The position numbers were made by a program, and so were the translations under genes. The notes below the pieces were generated by a model that saw only the letters and a list, made by a program, of their open reading frames with translations, made no database searches and was not told the origin of the DNA. From NCBI GenBank assembly GCA_034431495.1, contig DAOUDB010000095.1, positions 1-20,253 on the forward strand: a stretch of DNA of 20,253 bases, in the 5' to 3' direction. The stretch comes from Roseilinea sp034431495 (GTDB lineage Bacteria; Chloroflexota; Anaerolineae; J036; Brachytrichaceae). Numbering within the stretch: position 1 is the stretch's first letter; each line of letters begins with the position of its first letter. Below are positions 13,349 to 20,253 of this stretch, piece by piece.

Positions 13349-15127
13349 CTAACGCTGATCGGCCATGTCCAGTTCTTCATCAATCATGCCGTCGCCGCCG
13401 GCATCGTATAAGACCTTCAGGCTTTTGCCCTTGCCATCCCACTCCCCAAACACAAACGTGAGACGATCATTTGGATCCAGGTCAATGTCGTCGCCTTCGA
13501 AGGTTTCATCATCTTCGTCTGTGATGCGCGACATGGCCAGTCTGAATTTCGACGGCTCATCAGAAACGGTGTAGAGCGTCATGGCGCCCTTGACAGGATC
13601 GACTTCCACCACGATCTCTGTGCCGGGCTTGATGTCAGTGCCCTGCAGTTCCAACTCGAAGTCGGCAGTCGTCCGCTCCAGGCCGATGACGATGGTGGGC
13701 GATTCCGCGTAGTCCGTTTTGTACGTCATTTTGCGCCCATCACCGCTCAGGGTCAGCGTGTCCTTTTCGCCGGGATCAATCGTGATGGATTCGACGCCGA
13801 TATAGTAACCCGGCCCGATCATGATGAGATCGACCGGCTGATCTGGATCAGCGACACGATCGCCGTCGATCACAGCGGTAAAGGCCATGCCAACCGGTAA
13901 CTGGTACATCGGTGGCACGTCCTGGGCGTAGAGACCGCCCTTGAAAAGAGTGACCTGCGCCTTCGGAATCTCGCGATGGAACTGCCCACCCTGGCGCCCC
14001 AGTCTGCGCCCCTGCTGATCGACGATGAGCAGGTCGGCCCCGCCCTCCATCCAGACTTCGTTGTAACGCTGTGTGGCCTGAGCCAGAGCCTGCCCGCCTT
14101 TGCCTTCTGCTCCGTTGCAGAACGGGCAAACCTGTCTTTCGAGCCGGGGTGTCGATGGGACGATCTCCAGTGTTTGTGTGTCGGCGTCGCCCTCATACAA
14201 TTCGGACTCGACATTTGGATTGACGGCGGCTTCATACTGCCAGGTGTCGCTGTTGGTGTCCACTGCGATATACCGATCCTGGCCCGGATAGTTGTTGTCG
14301 TACACCATGATCCAGTACACGCCGTCGCCCTTGTCGACCAGTCCATAGGCTGTCACTGCGTGGCCGCCGCTGTGATCCGGCTTGTAGATGCCGATGGTGA
14401 AGGTGTCCTGGGGGTTGCCTGGCTGATACGCTTCCTTCAGCACCTCGAGGATCTCGCCGGGTCTGCCTTTAATGATCTGGCTGCTGGCCGGCTCGGTGAT
14501 CTGGGTGACAAACCAATAAGCGATCTCGCGTTGGAGCGCTTCATTATCCTCAAGCTGCAAGTCGGGAGTGCTGTCTGCGCCGAACTCCTGCGGCTCTTTC
14601 TGGCCAGCGTACAGCAACAGGCTCAAGACGGCCATGCCCTCGCAGTGCCCTCCAGACATAGCTTCGTTCGCTTGCTCCATCCATTGTTTGGCCGGCGGCG
14701 TCAACACGCACGTGTCGCCTGTGATGCGCGCGCAGACCTGATCCCCGAACAACCGCCGTATCTCAACCGGTGTCAGATTCGTCACCGGCTTCTCTGCTCC
14801 GTAATTCTCAAAGCTGAAGCCATGCTGGTCCGGGCGAAAACCCAGATCGGCCACATATCCTTCGGTCAGTTCAAGGCTCTGTGCCTGCGGCGGCGTGTCA
14901 TCCGATGGCTGGCTCGCAGATTTGATTTCCTGTTCCGGCGCGGGTTGGGCCGGCTCGTTACGTGATTCAACACGGCTTTCGTCTGAGGTGTCGATTGTGG
15001 TCGTCTGAACTGGTGTTGGTGGCGATGTCTCCGCTGGTTCAGCCGGCGTATCTGCGCCGCACGCGGATAGCACTATGGCTGCTGTGATCAGTGCCCTGAT
15101 GAGAGTGGCCCTTTCAAGGTGTAGCAT
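13349..15127 (-). CDS. Lipoprotein with papain-like Cys/His/Asn pattern, unknown family
   Basis: The 592-residue protein starts MLHLERATLIRALITAAIVL followed by the lipobox LSAC (Cys23), then a low-complexity Pro/Thr/Glu linker to about residue 85. The next region has SGGHCEGMAVLSLLLYAG (Cys162), SGGHAVTAYGLVD (His256) and MVYDNNYPGQDRY (Asn278/Asn279), the order and spacing of a papain-like cysteine peptidase or transglutaminase-like fold. A CPFC motif (334-337), possibly redox or metal-binding, follows. The last 200 residues look beta-rich, acidic and extracellular. The start is fixed by GAGG 6 nt before the ATG. Peptidase activity is inferred from motif order only; I know no named family that fits. 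GCCGGC words are few in this gene and it appears less GC-rich than its neighbours. Confidence 0.8.
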   Translation of the reverse strand: MLHLERATLIRALITAAIVLSACGADTPAEPAETSPPTPVQTTTIDTSDESRVESRNEPAQPAPEQEIKSASQPSDDTPPQAQSLELTEGYVADLGFRPDQHGFSFENYGAEKPVTNLTPVEIRRLFGDQVCARITGDTCVLTPPAKQWMEQANEAMSGGHCEGMAVLSLLLYAGQKEPQEFGADSTPDLQLEDNEALQREIAYWFVTQITEPASSQIIKGRPGEILEVLKEAYQPGNPQDTFTIGIYKPDHSGGHAVTAYGLVDKGDGVYWIMVYDNNYPGQDRYIAVDTNSDTWQYEAAVNPNVESELYEGDADTQTLEIVPSTPRLERQVCPFCNGAEGKGGQALAQATQRYNEVWMEGGADLLIVDQQGRRLGRQGGQFHREIPKAQVTLFKGGLYAQDVPPMYQLPVGMAFTAVIDGDRVADPDQPVDLIMIGPGYYIGVESITIDPGEKDTLTLSGDGRKMTYKTDYAESPTIVIGLERTTADFELELQGTDIKPGTEIVVEVDPVKGAMTLYTVSDEPSKFRLAMSRITDEDDETFEGDDIDLDPNDRLTFVFGEWDGKGKSLKVLYDAGGDGMIDEELDMADQR

Positions 15128-15337
15128 TATTTCCTCGCTTTGTCCTCCGGAAAGAATGTTGTTGCGTCGGGGTTGCTGGACTGAAGCGCAGATTTTAACA
15201 GTCCAGGTGGTCTGGGGCTGCATCAGATGCATTTCTTTGCCGGGGCATGTTGCCCGCAGATTCATCCGCCGCGCAAATCGGCGGATTGCCCCTGCTGGGA
15301 AATGCGCCCCGCGCATCTGGCGACTACAATGCCAGAT
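15128..15337. other. Divergent promoter region between the lipoprotein and heparinase-like genes
   Basis: This 210-bp spacer must carry both promoters. On the minus strand TAAAAT (15192-15197) is a possible -10 for the lipoprotein, about 65 nt before its ATG, and the ribosome-binding site is GAGG near 15135. On the plus strand TACAAT lies at 15325-15330. ATCCGCC (15264-15270) and GGCGGAT (15280-15286) form a 7-bp dyad with a 9-bp spacer that could bind a shared regulator. Confidence 0.4.
15325..15330 (+). promoter_or_regulatory. -10 box of a probable leaderless promoter for the heparinase-like gene
   Basis: TACAAT ends 7 nt before the ATG at 15338, the third case here of a -10 box immediately before a start codon. 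An ATG at 15329 would overlap the box itself, which argues for the later start. Confidence 0.45.
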
Positions 15338-17515
15338 ATGCTCAACCCAGTTTCACGCTCAGGTCAGGCGACATCCACCCGCGCTATGTATCTTGACTGC
15401 ATCCGGCGCGGGTTCGCCGCAGACAAAGACCGGCTCGAACAAGAGGTGGAACGCTGGCGCACACAGTTCGATCCGCGCAATGCGCTGTTCGGCTATGTTG
15501 CGCCTGCATGGCCGCTGGCGCTCGCGGGCGTGGCGGCCTTCTTGTATGAGCAGGATCGGCAGCCGGCGCTCGCGCAACTGGCCCGCGACATCTTGTTGCG
15601 CTATCGCGCGTGGACATCGGTCATGCCGCTCGACGTGATCGCCGCGCGCCCCGAATACGAAGACGGCGTCCCGCCGCTCGACCCCATGTTCCAACCCATC
15701 GTGTTCATCCCGGCCTGCGCGCGTATCCGTGATCGCGTGAGCGCAGCGGACTGGTCCGCGCTGGCAGGGATCGTAGCGGATAGCCTGCGCCCCTTGTTGC
15801 GCTTTCCCGAATGGGGCGCGCACAACCGCGCCATGCTGCGGGCCGCCAATCTGGCGCTGGCAGCGCGCGTGTTCGCCGATCATCCCGAAGCCGGCTGGTG
15901 GTTGCAGATGGCCGACGAACTGGCCGAGGCGAGCTGGGGCCGCTGGAGCATCGAAGATGCCATGCTCTATCAGCCGATCTGGATGCGCGCTTCGATCGTG
16001 TATGGCGAGGCGCGTGGTCGCGACGACCTGCGCACGCATGTGACATTCCATGCCCATCTGCGCGCCATGGCTCAGATGGTGACGCCCATCGGCACGCTGC
16101 CCGACTTCGGCGACAGCCACTGGATGAGCAATCAGTTAGAGTGGCTGTCCTGCTTTGAATGGGGCGCGGCTGCGCACCACGATGCGTCTTTGCGCTGGGC
16201 AGCGAATCGACTGTGGCAGGCGGTGGCCGATCAGCCGCCGACGCTGAGCATGGCCGGCCCGCTGATGCTGGCCTGGCAATGGTGTGATGAATCAGTGCCG
16301 GCGCAACCGCCCGGCCTTACGCCCGACGCGCTGGATGATCTGGTGGCCAAAAAGATCGTCTTTCGCACCGGCTGGGGCGAGCGCGACACGTATGCCTGCC
16401 TGAACTATCGGGACGAAGGCGACTATGGCCGCATCGACCGCGATTATCTGCGCGGCACGCTGGCCGTGTCGGCCGAGAAGATGCACCACGGCCACGCGGA
16501 TGAAAACAGCTTTGTGATGCTGGTGAGCGATGGGGCCGTTCTGTTGCACGATGGCGGATACCGCGAAAGTCCGCCCGACGGCATCTACCGTGCCGACATT
16601 TATCACAACCGGCTGATCTGGCGCGACGGGCAGTGGGCTGCATCGAGCGGGCTGCTGGATTCCATGCGAGACAACGGCCACTATCACCCTGTGCGCACCG
16701 AACGGTTGTACTGGACGCGGCTGGGCGATGCCGAGATCAGCCGCACGCGCGTCCACGACGCAGTGCGCGATCTGTTGTGGGATCGCACCGTGTGCTTCTT
16801 TGCCGATCTGGATTGCTTTGTGGTGATCGACAGCGCCTGTGCCCTGAGCGCCGGCGTGCGCACGCTGGCAGCGCTGTGGTGGACGACGGACGTATCGGAG
16901 CGCGGCGCAAACTGGTGCGACAGCCGCATCTCAGAGATTCAGGGCTGGCGCAACCGCGACCATCGCGCCTTGTGGATTGGCTTTCCGCAGCCGGCGCTGC
17001 AAATGGTCGTCGAGCGAGGGCGTCGCAGCTTTCAGCAGGAACAGATGATTGCCGGCGCCTGGTCGGGCGATATGCCGGCCGGCGCGTGGGTCAATCTGGT
17101 CAGTGTGCTGTGGGCGCATCCGCGCAGCGAGAAGCCGGCGTTTGGCGTCGAGGTGATTGAGAGCGAGCCGGCCGGCCGGGGCGTTGCCGTCCGACTGTCG
17201 GGACAGGGTGAGACACGCACGCTGGCAGTCTTGAATGATCTGAACGCCGGCCTCATTCCCGACGACGTGCGCCCGCGCTATCTGGCCGCGCAAGGTCTGG
17301 CCCGCTATGGCGAGATCGAGAGCGATGCGCATCTGGTGTACACGCGACGCCGGGACGCTGCCCATTGGGCCGGCTTCATCAACGGCACCCTGTTGCGCAT
17401 CGCCGGGACGGATCTGTATCGCGGCAAGCCACATGCCATGTTCCAGGAGGATCGCTCGGCATTGCCTGGCGTGCCGGCGCGCTTCCGCTGGCAGAGCGGG
17501 GCCGGCCTGCCTTAA
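15338..17515 (+). CDS. Heparinase II/III-like polysaccharide lyase family protein
   Basis: The product is about 725 residues from the ATG at 15338. An N-terminal all-helical toroid (about 20-330, many Trp and aromatic-rich helices such as FPEWGAHNRAMLRAANLAL) is followed by a beta-sandwich region. The junction carries MHHGHADENSFVMLVSDGAV (about 382-401) and LLHDGGYRES, the hallmark of heparinase II/III C-terminal domains. Members cleave uronic-acid-containing polysaccharides by beta-elimination. No signal peptide is visible, so it would act on imported oligosaccharides unless secreted otherwise; oligo-alginate-type lyases behave this way. The substrate cannot be assigned. The stop overlaps that of the convergent gene, both using the same TTAA. 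Confidence 0.85.
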   Translation: MLNPVSRSGQATSTRAMYLDCIRRGFAADKDRLEQEVERWRTQFDPRNALFGYVAPAWPLALAGVAAFLYEQDRQPALAQLARDILLRYRAWTSVMPLDVIAARPEYEDGVPPLDPMFQPIVFIPACARIRDRVSAADWSALAGIVADSLRPLLRFPEWGAHNRAMLRAANLALAARVFADHPEAGWWLQMADELAEASWGRWSIEDAMLYQPIWMRASIVYGEARGRDDLRTHVTFHAHLRAMAQMVTPIGTLPDFGDSHWMSNQLEWLSCFEWGAAAHHDASLRWAANRLWQAVADQPPTLSMAGPLMLAWQWCDESVPAQPPGLTPDALDDLVAKKIVFRTGWGERDTYACLNYRDEGDYGRIDRDYLRGTLAVSAEKMHHGHADENSFVMLVSDGAVLLHDGGYRESPPDGIYRADIYHNRLIWRDGQWAASSGLLDSMRDNGHYHPVRTERLYWTRLGDAEISRTRVHDAVRDLLWDRTVCFFADLDCFVVIDSACALSAGVRTLAALWWTTDVSERGANWCDSRISEIQGWRNRDHRALWIGFPQPALQMVVERGRRSFQQEQMIAGAWSGDMPAGAWVNLVSVLWAHPRSEKPAFGVEVIESEPAGRGVAVRLSGQGETRTLAVLNDLNAGLIPDDVRPRYLAAQGLARYGEIESDAHLVYTRRRDAAHWAGFINGTLLRIAGTDLYRGKPHAMFQEDRSALPGVPARFRWQSGAGLP

Positions 17516-18270
17516 GCGCCCGACTTTGCGGCCGGCTCGATCTTCACCCGCGCGCTGAGTATGCGATAGAACGTGAGGAACAACACGCTGCCACCCGCGC
17601 CCCAGTACAGCGCCTGCGCCCAGCGCTCGCCGCTGTCCGTCCCGCTGCTCAGACCGTGCCACAACGTCATCAGGAACACGGCAAAGCTGAGGTAGTGGAT
17701 GAGGCGCCACGCGCGTTGCGAGATCAGCCGGCGCACGTAAAAGGTGAACGTCACCAGCGCGGCCAGATAAAACCCTATCTGGCCCAGTCCGACCTCCAGT
17801 GGCCGATAGCTTTGGCTGCCAAACGGCGTCAGCACCTGTTGCAGCGTGTAGCCGATGTAGCGGTCGCCCAGCAAAATCAGCGCGTGGAACAACGCGAAAG
17901 CCAGCGCCAGCAGGCTGATGAATTGATGTAGCTCAAAGGCCACCAGGTGGCCCGGCCAGTTGCGCGCCAGCTTGCCTGTCATCAGCAGCCCAAAGGCTGT
18001 GGACAGCCAGAGCAGGCCGAACGCCACAAAGCCGCTGCCGCGCGACAAAAACCAATACGCCTTGGGCGACTCGCCGGCGGCCGACTGCGCCAACGCCGGC
18101 AGATACTGCGGCAGCAGCACAACGGCCAGGGCCGCGCCGACAGCCGCTGCGATCAGCAGCATCAGCAGGACAACCGGCGTATCCGAGCGAGCGTCCAGGT
18201 CAATGCCGGAGCGTAACCCCGGCGATGCGCCCCGCGCCGGCGCAGGGCGTGGTGTGGCAGATTGTGTCAT
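17512..18270 (-). CDS. Ferric-reductase-like transmembrane cytochrome b (MsrQ/YedZ-like)
   Basis: The 252-residue protein has about six transmembrane helices (near 32-54, 75-97, 113-134, 163-179, 188-207, 221-238). Two histidine pairs on neighbouring helices, His115/His129 and His192/His205, have the 13-14 residue spacing of bis-heme ligands in the ferric reductase domain family. It should pass electrons across the membrane through b-type heme; there is no fused FAD/NADH domain. MsrQ, the best-known relative, accepts electrons from flavin-linked partners. The gene follows ApbE by 28 bp, so a flavin-fed electron route is likely. The first 30 residues are Pro/Ala-rich and unstructured. Confidence 0.88.
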   Translation of the reverse strand: MTQSATPRPAPARGASPGLRSGIDLDARSDTPVVLLMLLIAAAVGAALAVVLLPQYLPALAQSAAGESPKAYWFLSRGSGFVAFGLLWLSTAFGLLMTGKLARNWPGHLVAFELHQFISLLALAFALFHALILLGDRYIGYTLQQVLTPFGSQSYRPLEVGLGQIGFYLAALVTFTFYVRRLISQRAWRLIHYLSFAVFLMTLWHGLSSGTDSGERWAQALYWGAGGSVLFLTFYRILSARVKIEPAAKSGA

Positions 18271-18298
18271 GGCTTGTGTCTGAAAGCGGTTCTGTATC

Positions 18299-19237
18299 TC
18301 AAACGGTCTGTAACGTCGGAAAGTTTGGTGTGCGGACGATGCGCCCGTCCTCGCAGACCAGCAGCGCGGCCGCGTCCGGCTGCGCTGCGGCCCAGGCCAG
18401 GCCCGCGTCGCTGCCCAGCAACAAGGCGGTTTTGGCGATGACCTCGGCCTGCGCGGCTGTTGGGGCGATGGCGGTGGCGGTCAGCACGTCGGTCTGCGCC
18501 GGCTCGCCTGTGCGTGGGTCAATCAAATGGTGAACCTCGCGCGCGCCGATTTGCCAGCGCCGATAATCGCGTCCGGATGTGGCGACCCCGCCGGCGCGCA
18601 CAGAGATCATGCCCAGCAGCGCGTCGGGGGTTGGCGAATCCCCGGCCGGCGCAGCAATGCCGATCGGGAAATCTGTGGCGCGATCGGTTGCCGGCGCGAT
18701 GGCAATATCGCCGCCGGCATCCACCAGCGCCGGCCCATACGCTGCCAGCCGGCGTGCCGCCTGATCTGCGCACCAGCCTTTAGCCACGCCGCCCAGGTCG
18801 AGCAGCGCCCCCGGCGGCACCCACACCGCGCGATTGGCTGCGTCCATCTGAATGTCCTCCCAGTTTGTCAGGTGGGCCGGCGGCGCGACTGTCACCGACA
18901 TCTCCACCAGATCGCTCCCGATGTGTTCAAACGAGCGGGTGTACCCAATCGCCTGCATGGCGCTCAGCGCGGTCGGAATCACGAGGCCTGTGGTGTCTCG
19001 CGCGGCGCGCAGGGCGGCGTGTAGCACATCCCACAGTGTCTGGCTGACCGCGACCCATTCCCCTGTGCGCGCATTCAGCCGGCTCAGCTCGCTGTTGGGC
19101 CGGAAGCGGCTGAGGCTGTTTTCCCAGAGCTCAAACCACACCGGCACATTGCGCAGCGCCTCGCCTGCTTCGGCTGTGTCGGCATCCAGCGCGGCCAGCA
19201 TCTGGCAGCCCATCGCGCGAAAGGTGATGTCTTGCAT
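18299..19237 (-). CDS. apbE: FAD:protein FMN transferase (ApbE family)
   Basis: The 312-residue protein shows the ApbE signature series: SRFRPNSELSRLN (43-55), LLDLGGVAKGWCADQAARRL (145-164), VDAGGDIAIAP (172-182), GVATSGRDYRRW (217-228), HHLIDPRTGE (236-245) and TATAIAPTAAQAEVIAKT near 253-270. The family moves FMN from FAD to a Thr of acceptor proteins such as NqrC/RnfG-type FMN-binding domains, outside the cytoplasm in most cases. There is no obvious signal peptide or lipobox, which is somewhat unusual; the short N-terminus begins directly with the enzyme, so flavinylation might be cytoplasmic. It starts 4 bp after the preceding gene. No FMN-acceptor domain is visible in the window, so the target may lie beyond 20253. 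Confidence 0.92.
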   Translation of the reverse strand: MQDITFRAMGCQMLAALDADTAEAGEALRNVPVWFELWENSLSRFRPNSELSRLNARTGEWVAVSQTLWDVLHAALRAARDTTGLVIPTALSAMQAIGYTRSFEHIGSDLVEMSVTVAPPAHLTNWEDIQMDAANRAVWVPPGALLDLGGVAKGWCADQAARRLAAYGPALVDAGGDIAIAPATDRATDFPIGIAAPAGDSPTPDALLGMISVRAGGVATSGRDYRRWQIGAREVHHLIDPRTGEPAQTDVLTATAIAPTAAQAEVIAKTALLLGSDAGLAWAAAQPDAAALLVCEDGRIVRTPNFPTLQTV

Positions 19238-19241
19238 GGTC

Positions 19242-19688
19242 TCAGCGCGATGAGCGTGTCACGGCGACCGGTCGGGGTGGGGCAGTCACCGCGCGCAGTT
19301 GGGGCTGCGGCTGTGGCTGTGGCTGTGGCTGTGCTGCTGCTGCAACCTGAGGCTGTGTCACCTGCGCGGCGCGAGCGGTCTGTGCCGGGCGCGCCGCTTC
19401 CACCCGGCCAGGGGTGTAGAGCGGCGCAAGCGTGGGCAGTGGAGCGACACGGGCCGGTGCAGCAGGCTCGACGATGATGATTTGCTGCGGTGCTGTGCCG
19501 GCTTGTTCTGCTGCTGTCGGCTCTGGCGGGGCCGAGGCGGTCTGCACAGCCTGTTGGTGGCTGAACCAGCCCCAGCCCGCCAGCGTCAGCGCCAGGGATG
19601 CCGAGCCGATCAATGCTTTCAAGGCAGTGGCCTGTTCAAGTTGCGCATTGCGATTTGCGCCGGCGGGGCGTATGGCGTTAGTCGTCAT
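19242..19688 (-). CDS. Membrane-anchored Pro/Ala/Gln-rich protein, unknown
   Basis: The 148-residue protein has one transmembrane segment (about 24-42, LKALIGSASLALTLAGWGWF) and then about 105 residues of Ala/Pro/Gln/Thr-rich sequence ending in a (QP)n run and a basic tail. It has no globular domain. It resembles a periplasmic spanning linker, as in TonB/TolA-like proteins, but lacks their C-terminal domain. AGGAG about 8 nt before the ATG fixes the start; a longer frame to 19808 overlaps the upstream gene. It overlaps the stop of the PepSY gene by 11 bp and precedes ApbE by 4 bp, so it belongs to the same transcription unit and may be a structural partner of the redox module. Confidence 0.7.
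   Translation of the reverse strand: MTTNAIRPAGANRNAQLEQATALKALIGSASLALTLAGWGWFSHQQAVQTASAPPEPTAAEQAGTAPQQIIIVEPAAPARVAPLPTLAPLYTPGRVEAARPAQTARAAQVTQPQVAAAAQPQPQPQPQPQLRAVTAPPRPVAVTRSSR
19303..19332 (-). repeat. Hexanucleotide microsatellite encoding a Pro-Gln run
   Basis: Five consecutive units on the plus strand (GGCTGC then four GGCTGT) encode the (QP)n stretch of the Pro-rich protein on the minus strand, followed by a short GCT run. Units are 6 bp, so slippage changes linker length without shifting frame. Confidence 0.8.
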
Positions 19689-20253
19689 GGTCTTTCTCCT
19701 GGTGCTCCTTTTCGTGCTTTTCGTGCTTTTCGTCTTTGTCGTGATCGCCTTCCCGATGTTCCTTGTATTCGTGTGATTCGCGCTCGTGCTCCTCGTCTTC
19801 GTGGTCATCGTCGTCGTAGTACACCGGGCCGGCCACGGGTTGAGTCAGCGCGCCGTTATAGAGCACGGCGCCGTTGTTGGCGTCCACGTACACCATGCCG
19901 GTGTTGAACGCCACTTCGTAGGCGATCGTGCCCTGAAAGTTCACCAGCTCTGGCAGGCGCTGCGCGACTGCGCCGGGGGCGCTGGCCTGCGCAATTTCCA
20001 GCGCGCGTTGTGTGGAGATCGCCACGCCGGGCGCTGCGCGCTGTGCGGGCGCAGCGCTCTGTGCGGGCGCAGCCGGCGCTGCCTGAGTTTGTGTCTCGGC
20101 CATGATATTCGCCGCTGCGGGTGGCGCGGCTTGCGCCTCGGCCAGTTGCTGTTCCATCTGAGCCAGCCGGCGATTGGCTTCCTCGATGCGCCGGTTGGCC
20201 TCCTGAATCAGCGCCTGATATTGCGTTTCGCGCGCACTCGCGGCGCTGTCGGC
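19678..20253 (-). CDS. PepSY-domain protein with coiled coil and His/acid-rich tail (5' end outside window)
   Basis: The frame is open to the right edge, so the N-terminus is missing. The first visible part (ALIQEANRRIEEANRRLAQM) is a coiled coil rich in Arg, Glu and Ala. An Ala/Pro/Gln linker follows, then a PepSY-like domain (ISTQRALEIAQASAPGAVAQ through GTIAYEVAFNTG and VYVDANNGAVLYN). The last 47 residues are almost only Asp, Glu, His and Lys with nine histidines, a likely metal-binding or pH-sensing tail. PepSY domains often occur next to membrane reductases and metal systems. It is the first visible gene of the unit with the Pro-rich protein, ApbE and the heme protein. An internal ATG at 20157 is not the true start, because the coiled coil continues upstream. 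Confidence 0.78.
   Translation of the reverse strand, partial: ADSAASARETQYQALIQEANRRIEEANRRLAQMEQQLAEAQAAPPAAANIMAETQTQAAPAAPAQSAAPAQRAAPGVAISTQRALEIAQASAPGAVAQRLPELVNFQGTIAYEVAFNTGMVYVDANNGAVLYNGALTQPVAGPVYYDDDDHEDEEHERESHEYKEHREGDHDKDEKHEKHEKEHQEKDHDD

Noticed and set aside
13976..14965. 329-codon plus-strand open frame
   Set aside because: Antisense to the lipoprotein gene, which has a lipobox, a ribosome-binding site and ordered motifs.

Overview
The window is GC-rich (about 62% by eye) and its gene repertoire fits a free-living member of the Chloroflexota (Anaerolineae-like). That assignment is an inference from gene content and style: M81/MlrC metallopeptidase, uroporphyrinogen-decarboxylase-family protein, PhyH dioxygenase, stand-alone MetE catalytic domain and heparinase-like lyase, with short heptanucleotide arrays between genes. 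No rRNA, tRNA, CRISPR array, transposase or phage gene is visible. The hexamer GCCGGC is strikingly common (about 118 by hand count), much like a genome signature word.

Layout. 1-262 is the 3' end of a B3/B4-domain gene. 255-3056 (minus strand) holds a histidine phosphatase, an AbiEii-type nucleotidyltransferase with a small upstream partner in a toxin-antitoxin-like arrangement, and a uroporphyrinogen-decarboxylase-family protein. 3057-3534 is the only gene-poor stretch over 300 bp. 3535-5813 (plus) carries an unknown membrane protein and an MlrC-like metallopeptidase whose 3' end has been duplicated downstream. 6008-9959 (plus) is a two-component system in which a secreted triple-PDZ protein gene lies between the OmpR-type regulator and the sensor kinase. 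The gaps in and after it hold three different heptamer-based repeats, and an 11-bp-phased direct repeat upstream of the PDZ gene looks like an OmpR/PhoB-type operator.

10055-13186 (minus) is a likely operon of a core-MetE methyltransferase, an MFS transporter and a PhyH-family protein that has lost its first iron-binding histidine. 13349-15127 (minus) is a lipoprotein with a papain-like Cys/His/Asn pattern that I cannot assign to a named family. It is divergent from a heparinase II/III-like gene at 15338-17515 (plus). 17512-20253 (minus) is a four-gene unit: a PepSY/coiled-coil protein with a His/acid-rich tail, a Pro-rich membrane-anchored protein, an ApbE flavin transferase and a six-helix ferric-reductase-like cytochrome. 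Together these look like an extracytoplasmic flavin/heme electron-transfer module.

The points most worth following are the kinase/PDZ/regulator locus with its operator and heptamer arrays, the Cys-protease-like lipoprotein, the PhyH protein lacking its iron ligand, the flavin module with no visible FMN acceptor, the GCCGGC signature and its local absence over the toxin-antitoxin-like pair, and -10 boxes placed so close to start codons that leaderless transcripts are likely.
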